Notes under the pieces: generated by a model
What the model was told of the DNA's origin: nothing
What the model saw: only the letters and a program-made list of their open reading frames with translations
The model's database searches: none
Position numbers and translations under genes: made by a program
Part shown: positions 6,998-15,562 of the stretch, one piece after another
How the letters are laid out: every line of letters starts with the position of its first letter
Position numbering within the stretch: position 1 is the first letter of the stretch
Origin: Parcubacteria group bacterium RIFCSPLOWO2_01_FULL_48_18
GTDB lineage: Bacteria; Patescibacteriota; Minisyncoccia; UBA6257; WO2-01-48-18
Direction: 5' to 3'
NCBI GenBank assembly: GCA_001824435.1
Contig: MHXH01000029.1
Span: forward strand, 1 to 42,284
Length of the DNA stretch: 42,284 nucleotides

Positions 6998-8263
6998 ATG
7001 GCTGGTCCCGGAAATAAGAATAGAGGTAGGGGTAAGAATAGCAGAGGACGGGTCATTTACTTGGATTATGCGTCCACCACGCCGGTGGATGCCGATTTTA
7101 TTTCGCTTCAGGCAAAGCTCACGAAAGAGTATTGGGGAAATCCTTCGTCGGCGCACCGTATCGGCCAGCGAGCAAAAAAACTGTTGGATGAGGCGCGAGA
7201 AATTTCTGCGAAGGCGCTCGGAGCTCGGTTTGACGAAATAATTTTTACTTCGTCCGCCACCGAATCGAACAACCTTGCGTTGAAGGGCGCGGTGAATTAT
7301 GCGGTTCGAAATATTGAACGATTCCGGAACAGGATCGTCAAGCCGAAATTGATTGTTTCGTGCGTCGAGCACAGTGCGCTTTTGAAGCCAGCAGAATGCC
7401 TGCGGGATGACGGACTAGTCGACCTTGTCGTGCTTCCCGTTGATTCATCCGGTCGCGTCGACCCCAAAACCGTGCATAACTCGCTCGACGAGAATACCAT
7501 CCTAGTTTCCATTATATGGGCGAATAACGAAATTGGAGTTGTTGAACCAATCGAGGAAATCGGTAAGGTAATCGCAGAATTCGGAAAAAATAAAATTTCT
7601 AAACCCCGTACCCCAAACCCTATACCCTACCCGTTATTCCACACTGATGCCGTACAAGCGTTTCAGTATGTGCCGGTAGACGTGCGTGGAGACGGGGTTG
7701 ATATGCTTACCCTTGGCGCCCACAAATTATATGCGCCGAGAGGCACGGGAATCCTCTATGTGAGATCCGGCGCGCCTGTTATTGGCAACCTTGATGGCGG
7801 CGGACAAGAATATGGTTTTCGGTCGAGCACCGAATGCGTCGTAGGAGCATATTGTATGGCAAAAGCGCTTGAGCGAGCCGTTCTGAATCGGAAGAAAGAA
7901 GCGAAGCGGATTTCTGCTTTAGGCATAAAACTTATGAAGGGTATTGGAAAAATAGAGGGAGTGAGGCACGTCGGTGATCCGAGCCCTGCCGGGCGCGCCC
8001 CGCATATCTACCCGTTCCTTTTTAAAGGAGTAAGCGCTGAAGAGCTTTTGTATCTTTTGGATGAGTATGGAATTGCGGCTTCGGCCGGTTCAGCCTGCAC
8101 AACCGGCAAGCTTGAAGCCTCTCATGTTTTGAAGGCGATTCAGATTTCTGCGGAGGAGGCGCGGAACGTCATTCGACTTTCGCTGGGAAAATATACGACG
8201 CGGGAAGAAATTGATTATACGGTTTCTGCGCTGGTCAAAATAATCAAACGGATCCGCGGATAG
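6998..8263 (+). CDS. Cysteine desulfurase (NifS/IscS family)
   Basis: A 421-aa PLP enzyme that takes sulfur from cysteine for Fe-S cluster assembly and tRNA thiolation. Motifs: YLDYASTTPVD near the start, SATESNN, VEHSALL with His125, WANNEIG, FHTDAVQ, the PLP Lys243 in LGAHKLYAPRG, and the persulfide Cys367 in SAGSACTTG. The catalytic loop is of the longer NifS/IscS kind. Two stretches look added: the Gly, Arg and Asn-rich N-terminus before RVIYLDYA, and residues 198-213 rich in Pro and Asn, coded by a short repeat (about 7597-7632). The true start could be later than 6998 because no strong ribosome binding site is visible. No iscU or thiI neighbour is in view. Confidence 0.92.
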   Translation: MAGPGNKNRGRGKNSRGRVIYLDYASTTPVDADFISLQAKLTKEYWGNPSSAHRIGQRAKKLLDEAREISAKALGARFDEIIFTSSATESNNLALKGAVNYAVRNIERFRNRIVKPKLIVSCVEHSALLKPAECLRDDGLVDLVVLPVDSSGRVDPKTVHNSLDENTILVSIIWANNEIGVVEPIEEIGKVIAEFGKNKISKPRTPNPIPYPLFHTDAVQAFQYVPVDVRGDGVDMLTLGAHKLYAPRGTGILYVRSGAPVIGNLDGGGQEYGFRSSTECVVGAYCMAKALERAVLNRKKEAKRISALGIKLMKGIGKIEGVRHVGDPSPAGRAPHIYPFLFKGVSAEELLYLLDEYGIAASAGSACTTGKLEASHVLKAIQISAEEARNVIRLSLGKYTTREEIDYTVSALVKIIKRIRG

Positions 8264-8274
8264 GATCGTACAGT

Positions 8275-8298
8275 TTAAAAACACCCCGCACGGGGTGT
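8275..8298 (-). terminator. Terminator of the acyl ligase gene
   Basis: ACACCCC at 8281-8287 pairs with GGGGTGT at 8292-8298. Read leftwards, the stem is followed by TTTTTAAAC, so it serves the minus-strand gene; the convergent desulfurase gene may use it less well. Confidence 0.75.
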
Positions 8299-8312
8299 AT
8301 GTGTATGTCGTT

Positions 8313-10136
8313 TTAATCATGGGTCTTTGCCATTTCTTCATTCATTGTTTTTTGAAGCATTTTCTTTTTGATCTTGCCGATGGTGGTGACCGGTACATCA
8401 GCTAATTGTTTGAACAGGATTACTTTCGGTATTGCCGTACGTTCCAGCTTTCCGCTGTGATCGAGAAATTCCCTTAACTTTTTTTCGGTTTCTTCATTGG
8501 CGCTTTGAACATGGTCTTTCAAAATGACAACCGCAACGAGCACTTCTCCTTTTCTCGGATACTCAACGCCGAAGACCGCAGCGTCTTCAACCGCTTCATA
8601 TTCTTTGATGACCGCCTCAACTGCCGCATTGGAAACATTGATGCCGCCAATAATAGAAATGTCTTTCTTGCGGCCGACGATCCTGTGTGTTCCATTTCCC
8701 GGCGAGACAACGCAGAGGTCTCCTGTTTTGAACCAGCCGTCCTCGGTGAACGCCCGCCTGGTTGCTTCGGCGTTGCCGTAATAGCCGGAGAAGATGTTGT
8801 CTCCTTTGAGCAACAACTCTCCTTCGTTTCCGGGCGCGAGTTCTTTTCCGTCTTCGTCGGCTATTTTTGTTTTCTGGCCCGGAAGTGGCAACCCCACGGT
8901 TCCCGGCATATTCGTCAGCGGATGGTTGCACAACGCCGCTGCGCATACTTCGGTAAGGCCGTACCCTTCGTAAATATCGGCGCCGGTGATCTCTTTCCAT
9001 TCTTGAAATGTTTGTTCGCGGAGCTTTTCAGAGCCGCTAATGAACAGTTTGACGAATCCGAAGTTGCGGCGCCTTCCCGGACCACGTCCTTGTTTTTTCA
9101 AATACGCGAGGACGAGGTCGTAATGCTTGGGCGAGAGAGGAATAATCGTGGGTCGGCGCTCTGTGATGAGCTTTGCCAAGAGCTTGGCGTCAAACCTGCT
9201 GTCTGCCGTACGCGGATTGGGGACGAAATCAACATTGAACCCGAAGGCCCCTGCAGCCGCCACGCAGACTATTGCGCCGAAAGAGTGTGAAAGTGGAATA
9301 ACGGCCAAAATGCGTTCTCTTCCTTTGCGGAATACGCGCGGATCGCCCCTAGGATTGAAGAAGTAAGCCTCTGTCATGCAGATTTCTGCGGTAAGGTTTT
9401 TGTGCGTCCACTCGATGAGTTTCAAATCTTGATCGTCGATGCTCGTGGTGCCGCTCCCATAGATAAGCACGGCAAGCGCGTTTTCGCCCGCGCGGTTTCC
9501 GATATCTGTGTAGTCGTTGTTGAGCGTATCGGTCCATGCGCGTACCAGGTGAGGCGCGCGATGCTGTGATTCGTCGAGGTCGCACCATCGGTTTTTTTCT
9601 TGCAGTTTGCGGGTGACCAGCCAACGAACCCAAAATGGATAATAATCGCTTAGGTGAACGGCGATAAGCCTGGGCTCGTTCTTGAGTTTTTGAACTACCT
9701 TCAGATAGGACGGCAGAAGAAAGTCGGAAATAACGATTGCTTTTAAGTCGGCCTTGTTCAATTGTTGAATAAGATATTTTTCGTCCGTCCACGTAGGATC
9801 AATGGGAACCATAGCCAGTCCGGCTCGCCATACTGCAAACGTTGCTACAAACGCATACGGACTCGAGGGCAGATGAATGCCTACATGATCGCCATCGTTA
9901 AGTCTGAAAAACGGATCGCGGCGGAGCGCGGCGGAAAGCTTACGTACGTCAGCCGCTACGCTGCGGTAATTTATAGAGGCGCTCAATTGGCCTCGAAGAC
10001 TGATTTGATTATCCGGCCAGAGCTTCGCGCTTTGCTCGAAATAGTCGACAACCGTCCGAGTACCTTTTGCTGTTAACAGAGGAACGCCGAGCCTACGGTA
10101 TTGTTCGGTTAGCGTCGCATCAACCGGTGATGCCAT
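8313..10136 (-). CDS. AMP-forming acyl ligase / acyl-CoA synthetase-like
   Basis: About 607 aa, a member of the ANL adenylate-forming superfamily that activates a carboxylic acid with ATP. Motifs: P-loop-like LIYGSGTTS (about 224-232), IPLSHSFGA, GYGLTE, GWFKTGDLC, IVGRKKD and the C-terminal catalytic-Lys region TTIGKIKKK. The P-loop usually reads SGTTGxPKG; here SGTTS is followed by DDQDLKLIEWTHKNL, so the Gly-Pro-Lys part is replaced. The substrate, probably a fatty acid, is unknown. An ATG 15 bp upstream (10151) is in frame, but GGGAGGG lies between the two and serves the ATG at 10136, so I chose that start. A TTGACA promoter lies at 10178-10207. It is divergent from pilB. Confidence 0.88.
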   Translation of the reverse strand: MASPVDATLTEQYRRLGVPLLTAKGTRTVVDYFEQSAKLWPDNQISLRGQLSASINYRSVAADVRKLSAALRRDPFFRLNDGDHVGIHLPSSPYAFVATFAVWRAGLAMVPIDPTWTDEKYLIQQLNKADLKAIVISDFLLPSYLKVVQKLKNEPRLIAVHLSDYYPFWVRWLVTRKLQEKNRWCDLDESQHRAPHLVRAWTDTLNNDYTDIGNRAGENALAVLIYGSGTTSIDDQDLKLIEWTHKNLTAEICMTEAYFFNPRGDPRVFRKGRERILAVIPLSHSFGAIVCVAAAGAFGFNVDFVPNPRTADSRFDAKLLAKLITERRPTIIPLSPKHYDLVLAYLKKQGRGPGRRRNFGFVKLFISGSEKLREQTFQEWKEITGADIYEGYGLTEVCAAALCNHPLTNMPGTVGLPLPGQKTKIADEDGKELAPGNEGELLLKGDNIFSGYYGNAEATRRAFTEDGWFKTGDLCVVSPGNGTHRIVGRKKDISIIGGINVSNAAVEAVIKEYEAVEDAAVFGVEYPRKGEVLVAVVILKDHVQSANEETEKKLREFLDHSGKLERTAIPKVILFKQLADVPVTTIGKIKKKMLQKTMNEEMAKTHD

Positions 10137-10177
10137 AAGACCCTCCCGCATATATCGGTTTTCGAAATTCTAGATAT

Positions 10178-10207
10178 ACGATAAGGCCGATTGTTTCTCG
10201 TTGTCAA
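10178..10207 (-). promoter_or_regulatory. Promoter of the acyl ligase gene
   Basis: On the minus strand TTGACA (10202-10207), an 18-bp spacer and TATCGT (10178-10183). It gives a leader of about 35 nt to the ATG at 10136. Confidence 0.65.
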
Positions 10208-10286
10208 TATGATGTGAACGAGCGTTGCCGCTTCTTTGCTTGCAAAACGACTTGTTAACTGGACAGAAAAACCGTCGGGGTATACG

Positions 10287-11981
10287 ATGACGATAACGAT
10301 GACCATCGGAGCTGACCAGCAAAAGCTGCAGGAAAAATTGAAAGAAGTGCGTAGGCAAGCGGAAGAACGGCTTGCACAGAAAGAGGCGTCTGACCTCGGA
10401 TTTCCGTACATTGATTTGAATCCGGTGCCGATCCAAGTCGACGCCCTCGCGCTTGTTTCCGAAGAACAGGCGAAGGCGGCGCAACTTGCAACGGTATTGT
10501 TGCGGCAAAACGACGTGGTGCTTGCTGCGCTTAATCCGAAGAGCGCCCCTGTTCAGAAAGTCGTTGAAAGCCTGAAAAAAGACGGACATAATGCACTTCT
10601 GTTTGTATGTTCGTTTAGCAGCTTGCAATTGGCATGGAATTCATATCAGTACGTTGTTAAGGAAAAAACGGAGATTACCGGACGAGTGTCCATTGAGGTG
10701 GGGGAGATAGAAAGTGCGCGCAGCGCATTTTCCCGCCTTGCCGACGTTCAAGGCGCAATCGCCGCATTCAATAATCCCGCGACATCGAAAATCTTTGAAG
10801 TGGTTCTGGCTGGCGCGCTAGCGATTAAAGCATCCGACATCCACCTGGAGCCGTCGGAAACCGCTTCGCGTCTTCGGTACCGCATTGATGGAGAGTTGAA
10901 CGATGTCGCAACCGTGAATCTTAAGATATATCATTCGCTTACTTCGCGCATTAAGCTGCTTTCCGGGCTCAAGTTGAATGTCAAGAACGAGCCGCAGGAC
11001 GGCCGTTTTACCATTAAAGCCGGACCAAAGGATATTGAAATACGTACCTCGACCATTCCATCCGAATACGGGGAAACAATTGTTTTGAGAGTGCTCGATC
11101 CGGATGCGATACAGGTAGGCCTTGAAGAACTGGGATTGAGAAAAGAAGATCTCGAAATTGTACGATTCGGTTTGCGAAAACCAAACGGAATGATTCTAAA
11201 TACCGGACCAACCGGTTCCGGGAAAACCACGACGTTGTACGCGTTTATCCGGTACATATATGACCCGGGCATTAAAATCATCACCATCGAAGATCCGATC
11301 GAGTATCACATTGAGGGTATTTCCCAAACGCAAGTAGACCCGTCCGCCGGATATACGTTTGCCAACGGCCTGCGGTCGATTCTGCGGCAAGACCCGGACG
11401 TGATTCTGGTGGGAGAAATCCGCGATCTTGATACTGCGGAAATCGCCATGCATGCGGCGCTTACGGGACACGTCGTATTCTCCACGCTCCATACGAATGA
11501 GGCAGCGGGAACCATACCTCGTTTGGTAGACATGGGCGCGAAACCGCCCATCATTGCGCCGGCGCTCAATTTAGTAATTGCGCAGCGGTTGGTACGAAAG
11601 CTTTGTGTCGGCTGTCGGCTGCCGCACGAATTAACGTTGGCTTTGAAGAAAGACCTGGAAAAGTTTCTGTCCGCGCTACCCGAACGAGTCGAAAAGCCGG
11701 ACATCAGTGCGATTCAGATTTTTGAGGCAGGAACAGGCTGTGACAAGTGCCACGGGGGATATAAAAGAAGAGTGGGCGTATTTGAGATATTCGTGATGAA
11801 TCCTCAGTTTGAAGAACTGATGCATAAAGGAGCTACCGAAGCGGCAGTAAAAAAATTAGCCGTTGAAAACGGCATGGTTACAATGCAGCAGGATGGCGTA
11901 TTGAAAGTGATGGCCGGCATTACAACATTCGATGAGATAGAAAAAGCAACCGGGCCGATATCGTTCGATAAAGTTATATGA
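10287..11981 (+). CDS. pilB: Type IV pilus / type II secretion assembly ATPase PilB/GspE
   Basis: About 564 aa. The N-terminal GspE-like region (about 20-130) is followed by the secretion ATPase core: SDIHLEP, RYRIDGEL, Walker A GPTGSGKT at 307-314, the Asp box IITIEDPIEY, Walker B-type DPDVILVGEIRD, and the His box HAALTGHVVFSTLHTNEA. The zinc-binding tetracysteine domain is present as CVGC and CDKC. This ATPase drives pilin polymerisation at the inner membrane; in such bacteria type IV pili are linked to host contact and DNA uptake. The frame is open from a TTG at 10236, but the ATG at 10287 with CGGGGT upstream is the better start. No other pil genes are in the window. Confidence 0.93.
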   Translation: MTITMTIGADQQKLQEKLKEVRRQAEERLAQKEASDLGFPYIDLNPVPIQVDALALVSEEQAKAAQLATVLLRQNDVVLAALNPKSAPVQKVVESLKKDGHNALLFVCSFSSLQLAWNSYQYVVKEKTEITGRVSIEVGEIESARSAFSRLADVQGAIAAFNNPATSKIFEVVLAGALAIKASDIHLEPSETASRLRYRIDGELNDVATVNLKIYHSLTSRIKLLSGLKLNVKNEPQDGRFTIKAGPKDIEIRTSTIPSEYGETIVLRVLDPDAIQVGLEELGLRKEDLEIVRFGLRKPNGMILNTGPTGSGKTTTLYAFIRYIYDPGIKIITIEDPIEYHIEGISQTQVDPSAGYTFANGLRSILRQDPDVILVGEIRDLDTAEIAMHAALTGHVVFSTLHTNEAAGTIPRLVDMGAKPPIIAPALNLVIAQRLVRKLCVGCRLPHELTLALKKDLEKFLSALPERVEKPDISAIQIFEAGTGCDKCHGGYKRRVGVFEIFVMNPQFEELMHKGATEAAVKKLAVENGMVTMQQDGVLKVMAGITTFDEIEKATGPISFDKVI

Positions 11982-12024
11982 AGCTCTGCGGGCTCACGTC
12001 CGCGTATCCTTTCCGGATTGGGGG

Positions 12025-12107
12025 CGGAGCGAAATCCGCCGAAGCAGAAGATTGGCTCGCGTCCAGCCGCGGGCTTACGCCCACGGTCTTCTGCGAAGGC
12101 GGATAAA
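12025..12107 (-). repeat. Dispersed intergenic element, copy 2
   Basis: Inverted and shortened relative of 3145-3316: blocks 12025-12046, 12067-12085 and 12089-12107. Block one, GGCGGAGCGAAATCCGCC, is itself a hairpin. It lies just beyond the 3' end of the candidate ncRNA. Confidence 0.6.
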
Positions 12108-12331
12108 ACCAAAACCCGACTACTCTGTGGGCAACGTCCTGCGAGCAAGCGCAGGTATAAGAACCTATTCGAGGAGCGCACCAGCCGGAGCCAACGCGTC
12201 CGTAATGCTAAAACAGGCCCCTAAAGATCCCGGTAAAAGTAATCTTTGCCCACAGGGTAGTCGGGTCGCGAGCAAAAATATTATAAAGATATAAAATAAA
12301 GAAAGGAAAGGGGGGAGAAATCCTATCTTGA
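12104..12331 (-). ncRNA. Candidate structured RNA, 6S-like closing stem
   Basis: A 20-nt arm at 12246-12265 pairs with 12115-12134 with one mismatch, closing a region of about 150 nt. Inside, minus strand, are the stems AAAGAT/ATCTTT and CCTGCG/CGCAGG with mostly unpaired sequence between. Read leftwards the closing stem runs into GGGTTTTGGTTTTA, a fair terminator, and a consensus promoter stands at 12338-12366. A second TATAAT at 12280-12285 could start the RNA right at the stem, near 12273. The long closing stem with open centre is like 6S RNA, but I see no conserved 6S sequence; RNase P, tmRNA and SRP motifs are absent. The single mismatch is U-G on the other strand, which leaves some doubt about orientation. 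Confidence 0.5.
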
Positions 12332-12337
12332 CTTCCC

Positions 12338-12366
12338 ATTGTAGCAAAAAAATGGGACATTGTCAA
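12338..12366 (-). promoter_or_regulatory. Consensus promoter pointing away from ruvB
   Basis: Minus strand TTGACA (12361-12366), 17-bp spacer, TACAAT (12338-12343). There is no protein gene downstream on this strand, only the candidate structured RNA. Confidence 0.75.
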
Positions 12367-12382
12367 CCCCTCCGTTTCTTCC

Positions 12383-13375
12383 ATGAAAAAATCGACGGAC
12401 CAAGAAGATAAAAACGTTGATCTGGCCCTACGGCCTGCCACATGGCAAGAATATGTGGGCCAGGATGCGGTGAAGAAAAACTTAAGAATTCTGATTGATG
12501 CCGCCAAGCAGCGCAAAGAATCATGCGACCATATATTGTTTTACGGCCAAGCCGGGCTGGGAAAAACCACGCTCGCGCATCTTGTGGCTAAAGAAATGGG
12601 GGCCGATATCAAGATTACGTCAGGGCCGACGATCGAAAAAACCGGAGACTTGGCATCCATCTTGAGCGGCCTCAACCGAGGAGATATATTATTCATTGAC
12701 GAGGCGCACCGGATTAACCGCATGATCGAAGAAGTGCTGTATCCGGCCATGGAAACACGCAAACTGCATATTATTATCGGCAAGGGGCCGGCTGCGCGAA
12801 CGCTCACACTGGACCTCCCGCCGTTTACCATGGTGGCTGCGACTACCAGAATAGGTTTGTTGTCCAATCCCCTTCGAAGCCGCTTCGGCGCGATTTTCCG
12901 CCTCGATTATTATCAGCAAAAAGATATTGAGACTATACTGAAAAGATCGGGCCAGCTGTTAGGCGTCGAGGTCGGTCAGGACGCGATTAAGGTTTTGGCC
13001 CGAGCCTCGCGCGCAACGCCACGCGTTGCAAACAGATTGCTGAAACGCGCTCGCGATTATGCGCAGGTGCATAGCGCAGGTGCCGTGACCGAAGAAGTTG
13101 CCCGCCAGACATTAAAGCTTCTTGATATCGACGATGTCGGACTTGACATGCAAGATCGCCGCCTTCTTGAATCGATCATCAAAAAATACGCCGGCGGACC
13201 GGTGGGGCTCCGTTCATTAGCGGCCAGTCTTTCTGAAGAGGTTGATACTATCGAAGACGTCTACGAGCCGTATCTTATGAATCTTGGATTTTTGGAACGC
13301 ACGAGCAAGGGAAGAGTCGCAACATCGTTGGCATACAGACATCTTGGGTTAAAAGAACGAGGGCAATTGTTTTAA
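12383..13375 (+). CDS. ruvB: Holliday junction branch migration ATPase RuvB
   Basis: A 330-aa AAA+ motor of normal length. LRPATWQEYVGQD is the usual RuvB start motif. Walker A is GQAGLGKTT at 55-63, Walker B ILFIDEAHR with DEAH at 106-109, and sensor 1 and the arginine finger region lie in VAATTRIGLLSNPLRSRFG. The C-terminal winged helix, LGFLERTSKGRVAT, binds DNA. RuvB hexamers pump DNA through RuvA-bound junctions and RuvC cuts them. ruvC is about 2.2 kb downstream on the same strand with yebC and a J-domain gene between; ruvA is not in the window. A long hairpin follows the stop. Confidence 0.97.
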   Translation: MKKSTDQEDKNVDLALRPATWQEYVGQDAVKKNLRILIDAAKQRKESCDHILFYGQAGLGKTTLAHLVAKEMGADIKITSGPTIEKTGDLASILSGLNRGDILFIDEAHRINRMIEEVLYPAMETRKLHIIIGKGPAARTLTLDLPPFTMVAATTRIGLLSNPLRSRFGAIFRLDYYQQKDIETILKRSGQLLGVEVGQDAIKVLARASRATPRVANRLLKRARDYAQVHSAGAVTEEVARQTLKLLDIDDVGLDMQDRRLLESIIKKYAGGPVGLRSLAASLSEEVDTIEDVYEPYLMNLGFLERTSKGRVATSLAYRHLGLKERGQLF

Positions 13376-13432
13376 AGGGCTTTGTCCAAATTTCGAAGCC
13401 GAAGGCGCACGAAATTTGGCAACAAACCCTTT
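13374..13432. repeat. Long imperfect hairpin after ruvB
   Basis: The arm at 13374-13395 pairs with 13410-13432 with a few mismatches (AAAGGGCTTTGT against ACAAACCCTTT; CCAAATTTCG against CGAAATTTGG). It starts inside the ruvB stop codon and may act as its terminator. Confidence 0.6.
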
Positions 13433-13467
13433 ACTCCGAGCTCGTCGAGGGGTTTCAATACTGTAAT

Positions 13468-13572
13468 TCTTCGACTCCGCCGCACCTGACGCGGCTTCGC
13501 TCAGAATGCTCAATTTTGTAGCGAAATTGACCGAGTCGAACTCGGTCATCCTGAGCAGAAGGCGAAGGATCC
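13468..13572. repeat. Paired CATYCTGAGC-type repeats
   Basis: Two facing copies of a motif widespread in bacterial spacers: one read on the minus strand (CATTCTGAGCGAAGCCGCG, ending at 13508) and one on the plus strand (CATCCTGAGCAGAAGGCGAA, to 13572). Between them is the hairpin TGACCGAGT/ACTCGGTCA. Confidence 0.55.
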
Positions 13573-13654
13573 CGTGAAGTTACGAAATTCCTCGCTCCGC
13601 TCGGGATGACCCTCGAGAGAGTCAGTTTCTCTACAAAATTTCGACAAAATTGGC

Positions 13655-14182
13655 ATGTCTGGTCACTCCAAATGGGCTCAAATAAAACATAAGAAGGGAA
13701 CCGAGGACGAGAAAAGGGGAAAGCTTTTTTCCAAATTGAGCATGACGATTAGCATTGCTGCGCGTGACGGCTCGGATCCAAACGCGAATCCAAAGCTGCG
13801 CGCTGCCGTTGAAAAAGCGAAGGCGAGTCAGATGCCGAACGAAAATATTGAACGGGCAATCAAACGCGTCGCCGAGGCAAAAGAAAACCTGGAAGAGATA
13901 ATGCTTGAGGCGTACGGTCCTGAGGGCGTGGCAATATTCATAGAAGCGTTCACCGATAACCGAAATCGTCTTGTGGCAGAAGTCAAAAGCGCATTGAATG
14001 AGTACGGCGCCAAGCTCGGAGAACCCGGAAGCGTCCGCTGGGCCTTTGAAAAGGAAGGAGATGGCATGAAAGCGAAATACACTCAAGGCTTATCCGAAGA
14101 ATCTAAAAGTAAACTCAACGAACTCGTGGAAGTGCTAGAGGATCGAGACGACGTAAGACGGGTTTGGACAAACGCGATTTAA
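13655..14182 (+). CDS. yebC: YebC/PmpR-family protein, shortened
   Basis: The N-terminal domain is typical: MSGHSKWAQIKHKK, LFSKLSMTI, NPKLRAAVEKAKASQMPNEN and YGPEGVAIFIEAFTDNRNRL. After GSVRWAFEKEG the protein goes almost directly to the final LEDRDDVRRVWTNAI. Bacterial YebC is usually about 240 aa; this one has 175, so most of the second and third domains is missing while the C-terminal motif is kept. YebC-type proteins have been described as transcription regulators and, more recently, as translation factors that relieve stalling at proline runs. Placement between ruvB and ruvC agrees with the frequent yebC-ruvC linkage. No strong ribosome binding site is visible. Confidence 0.9.
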   Translation: MSGHSKWAQIKHKKGTEDEKRGKLFSKLSMTISIAARDGSDPNANPKLRAAVEKAKASQMPNENIERAIKRVAEAKENLEEIMLEAYGPEGVAIFIEAFTDNRNRLVAEVKSALNEYGAKLGEPGSVRWAFEKEGDGMKAKYTQGLSEESKSKLNELVEVLEDRDDVRRVWTNAI

Positions 14183-14255
14183 CCGCATACTCCTTTAATA
14201 ATGGAGCGGGCAGTATGATTATAATGACGAGCATAGTTACTAAAGGTTTAAGTTT

Positions 14256-15527
14256 ATGCCGAAAATACCCAAGGAAAAATACGGAGAATACGGGCTAGAG
14301 TCGGAGTCTGAAGAATATAATCCCAGCATGTCCGAAGTTCGGAAAGAAACGGAAATTGCAGATATCGTGAGAGGCCAACTTTCAGACATCGATTACGAAC
14401 TTCGTCACCCTCAAGAAGATCCTTATACTGGAGAAAAGGATGAATTCGGGGCTCATGACCCGGAGGATCTGTGGACCCGTTTAGCGTATCTCAAGGCTGA
14501 TTACGTCCACGACATCAAGGATCTTGAATTAAAAAGAGAGCTCGAGAACAAAATTTCACAAGTGGAGAAAATAGTTTATAAGCAGTTTATTCCTTTTATT
14601 GATTCGGCGGTCAATTTGTTCGGTTGGCAGCATTCGCCCCCAGAGAAACATAGATCTAGAAACAAAATGGATGCAAGAGAAGTATTTTCTTATTTGGACC
14701 AAGCTCGTTCAGCGTTGGAGCACGCTCAAACATCAGAAGATGAAAAAAGAGAGTTTTTGGATGAGATTGTTCGACTCCAAGAAAAGTTCATGCGTTACCA
14801 AGATGAGCCGACCTTGTTTACGTTCGAAAAAATTGAGGAAGAATTACAAAGAGAAGTTTATAATGACGAATTTATATACTATGGGAACAGAAAGATACAA
14901 GATCCATCGAGAATGCTTGATCACGAGGAATCGCGAGCGGGAGACCCGCAGAGACTTAACCTTTTATTAGAAAAAGCGCGTTCGTTGCGAAAAATTGCCC
15001 GCGAGATGCTAAATGCCAAAATAAAAGCCGATTGTGAGCTGAGAGCCGAATCCTTATACAAGTACGTAGAACATCTGAAAGCGGAGGCGGAATTGCCTCG
15101 TGAATTTTTACTGATTGAAGTTAAACTAAAAAGCCTATTGCGAAGAACAAAAAACAGAGAGCGAGTAGATGTTAGTGAATTGGAAGAAGTGGAATCCGCA
15201 TTAAAAGAGCTTGAAAAGAAAAGCAGGGGAGGTAACCATGAAGAAGCTTTAAGTAAATTAGCAAGGATTCTTAAAAAAACACGGAAGGCACTTTTGGGCG
15301 AAGTCGCCGACGACGAAAAAGAACAGTTTGAATACAAAGGCATAGATTGGGCTTGGGAGTTTTTGGGGATTTCGAGAAATTCTTCAATTGAAGATGTAAA
15401 AAAAGCATATAGAAGGGCGTCGTTGAAATATCATCCCGATATTAGTCGGGTAGTCGGCTCTTCAGAAAAGATGCAGAGAATAAACGAAGCATATGGATTT
15501 GTGAGAAGAATGAAGGGTTTTAAATGA
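14256..15527 (+). CDS. J-domain protein with long charged N-terminal region
   Basis: The last 61 of 423 residues form a J domain, IDWAWEFLGISRNSSIEDVKK and onward, with the HPD tripeptide at 393-395, which activates DnaK-type ATPases. The first 360 residues are highly charged and helical, rich in Glu, Lys and Arg heptad-like stretches, and probably form coiled coils. There is no Gly/Phe region or zinc centre, so this is a class III J protein whose partner is set by the N-terminal part. I do not recognise that part. TATAAT at 14220-14225 is a likely -10 box about 30 bp before the ATG. ruvC begins 35 bp after the stop and may be co-transcribed. Confidence 0.83.
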   Translation: MPKIPKEKYGEYGLESESEEYNPSMSEVRKETEIADIVRGQLSDIDYELRHPQEDPYTGEKDEFGAHDPEDLWTRLAYLKADYVHDIKDLELKRELENKISQVEKIVYKQFIPFIDSAVNLFGWQHSPPEKHRSRNKMDAREVFSYLDQARSALEHAQTSEDEKREFLDEIVRLQEKFMRYQDEPTLFTFEKIEEELQREVYNDEFIYYGNRKIQDPSRMLDHEESRAGDPQRLNLLLEKARSLRKIAREMLNAKIKADCELRAESLYKYVEHLKAEAELPREFLLIEVKLKSLLRRTKNRERVDVSELEEVESALKELEKKSRGGNHEEALSKLARILKKTRKALLGEVADDEKEQFEYKGIDWAWEFLGISRNSSIEDVKKAYRRASLKYHPDISRVVGSSEKMQRINEAYGFVRRMKGFK

Positions 15528-15562
15528 GCGGATTGCGGCATTGACGTTTCTGCTCTTGTTAC

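Noticed and set aside
8505-9290. Long plus-strand ORF of 261 codons
   Set aside because: It lies fully inside the acyl ligase gene on the other strand, whose motifs are clear; the plus frame has no recognisable protein pattern.
12104-12331. tmRNA or RNase P RNA in the ruvB upstream region
   Set aside because: No tag-peptide frame, no tRNA-like end and none of the conserved RNase P core motifs are seen.
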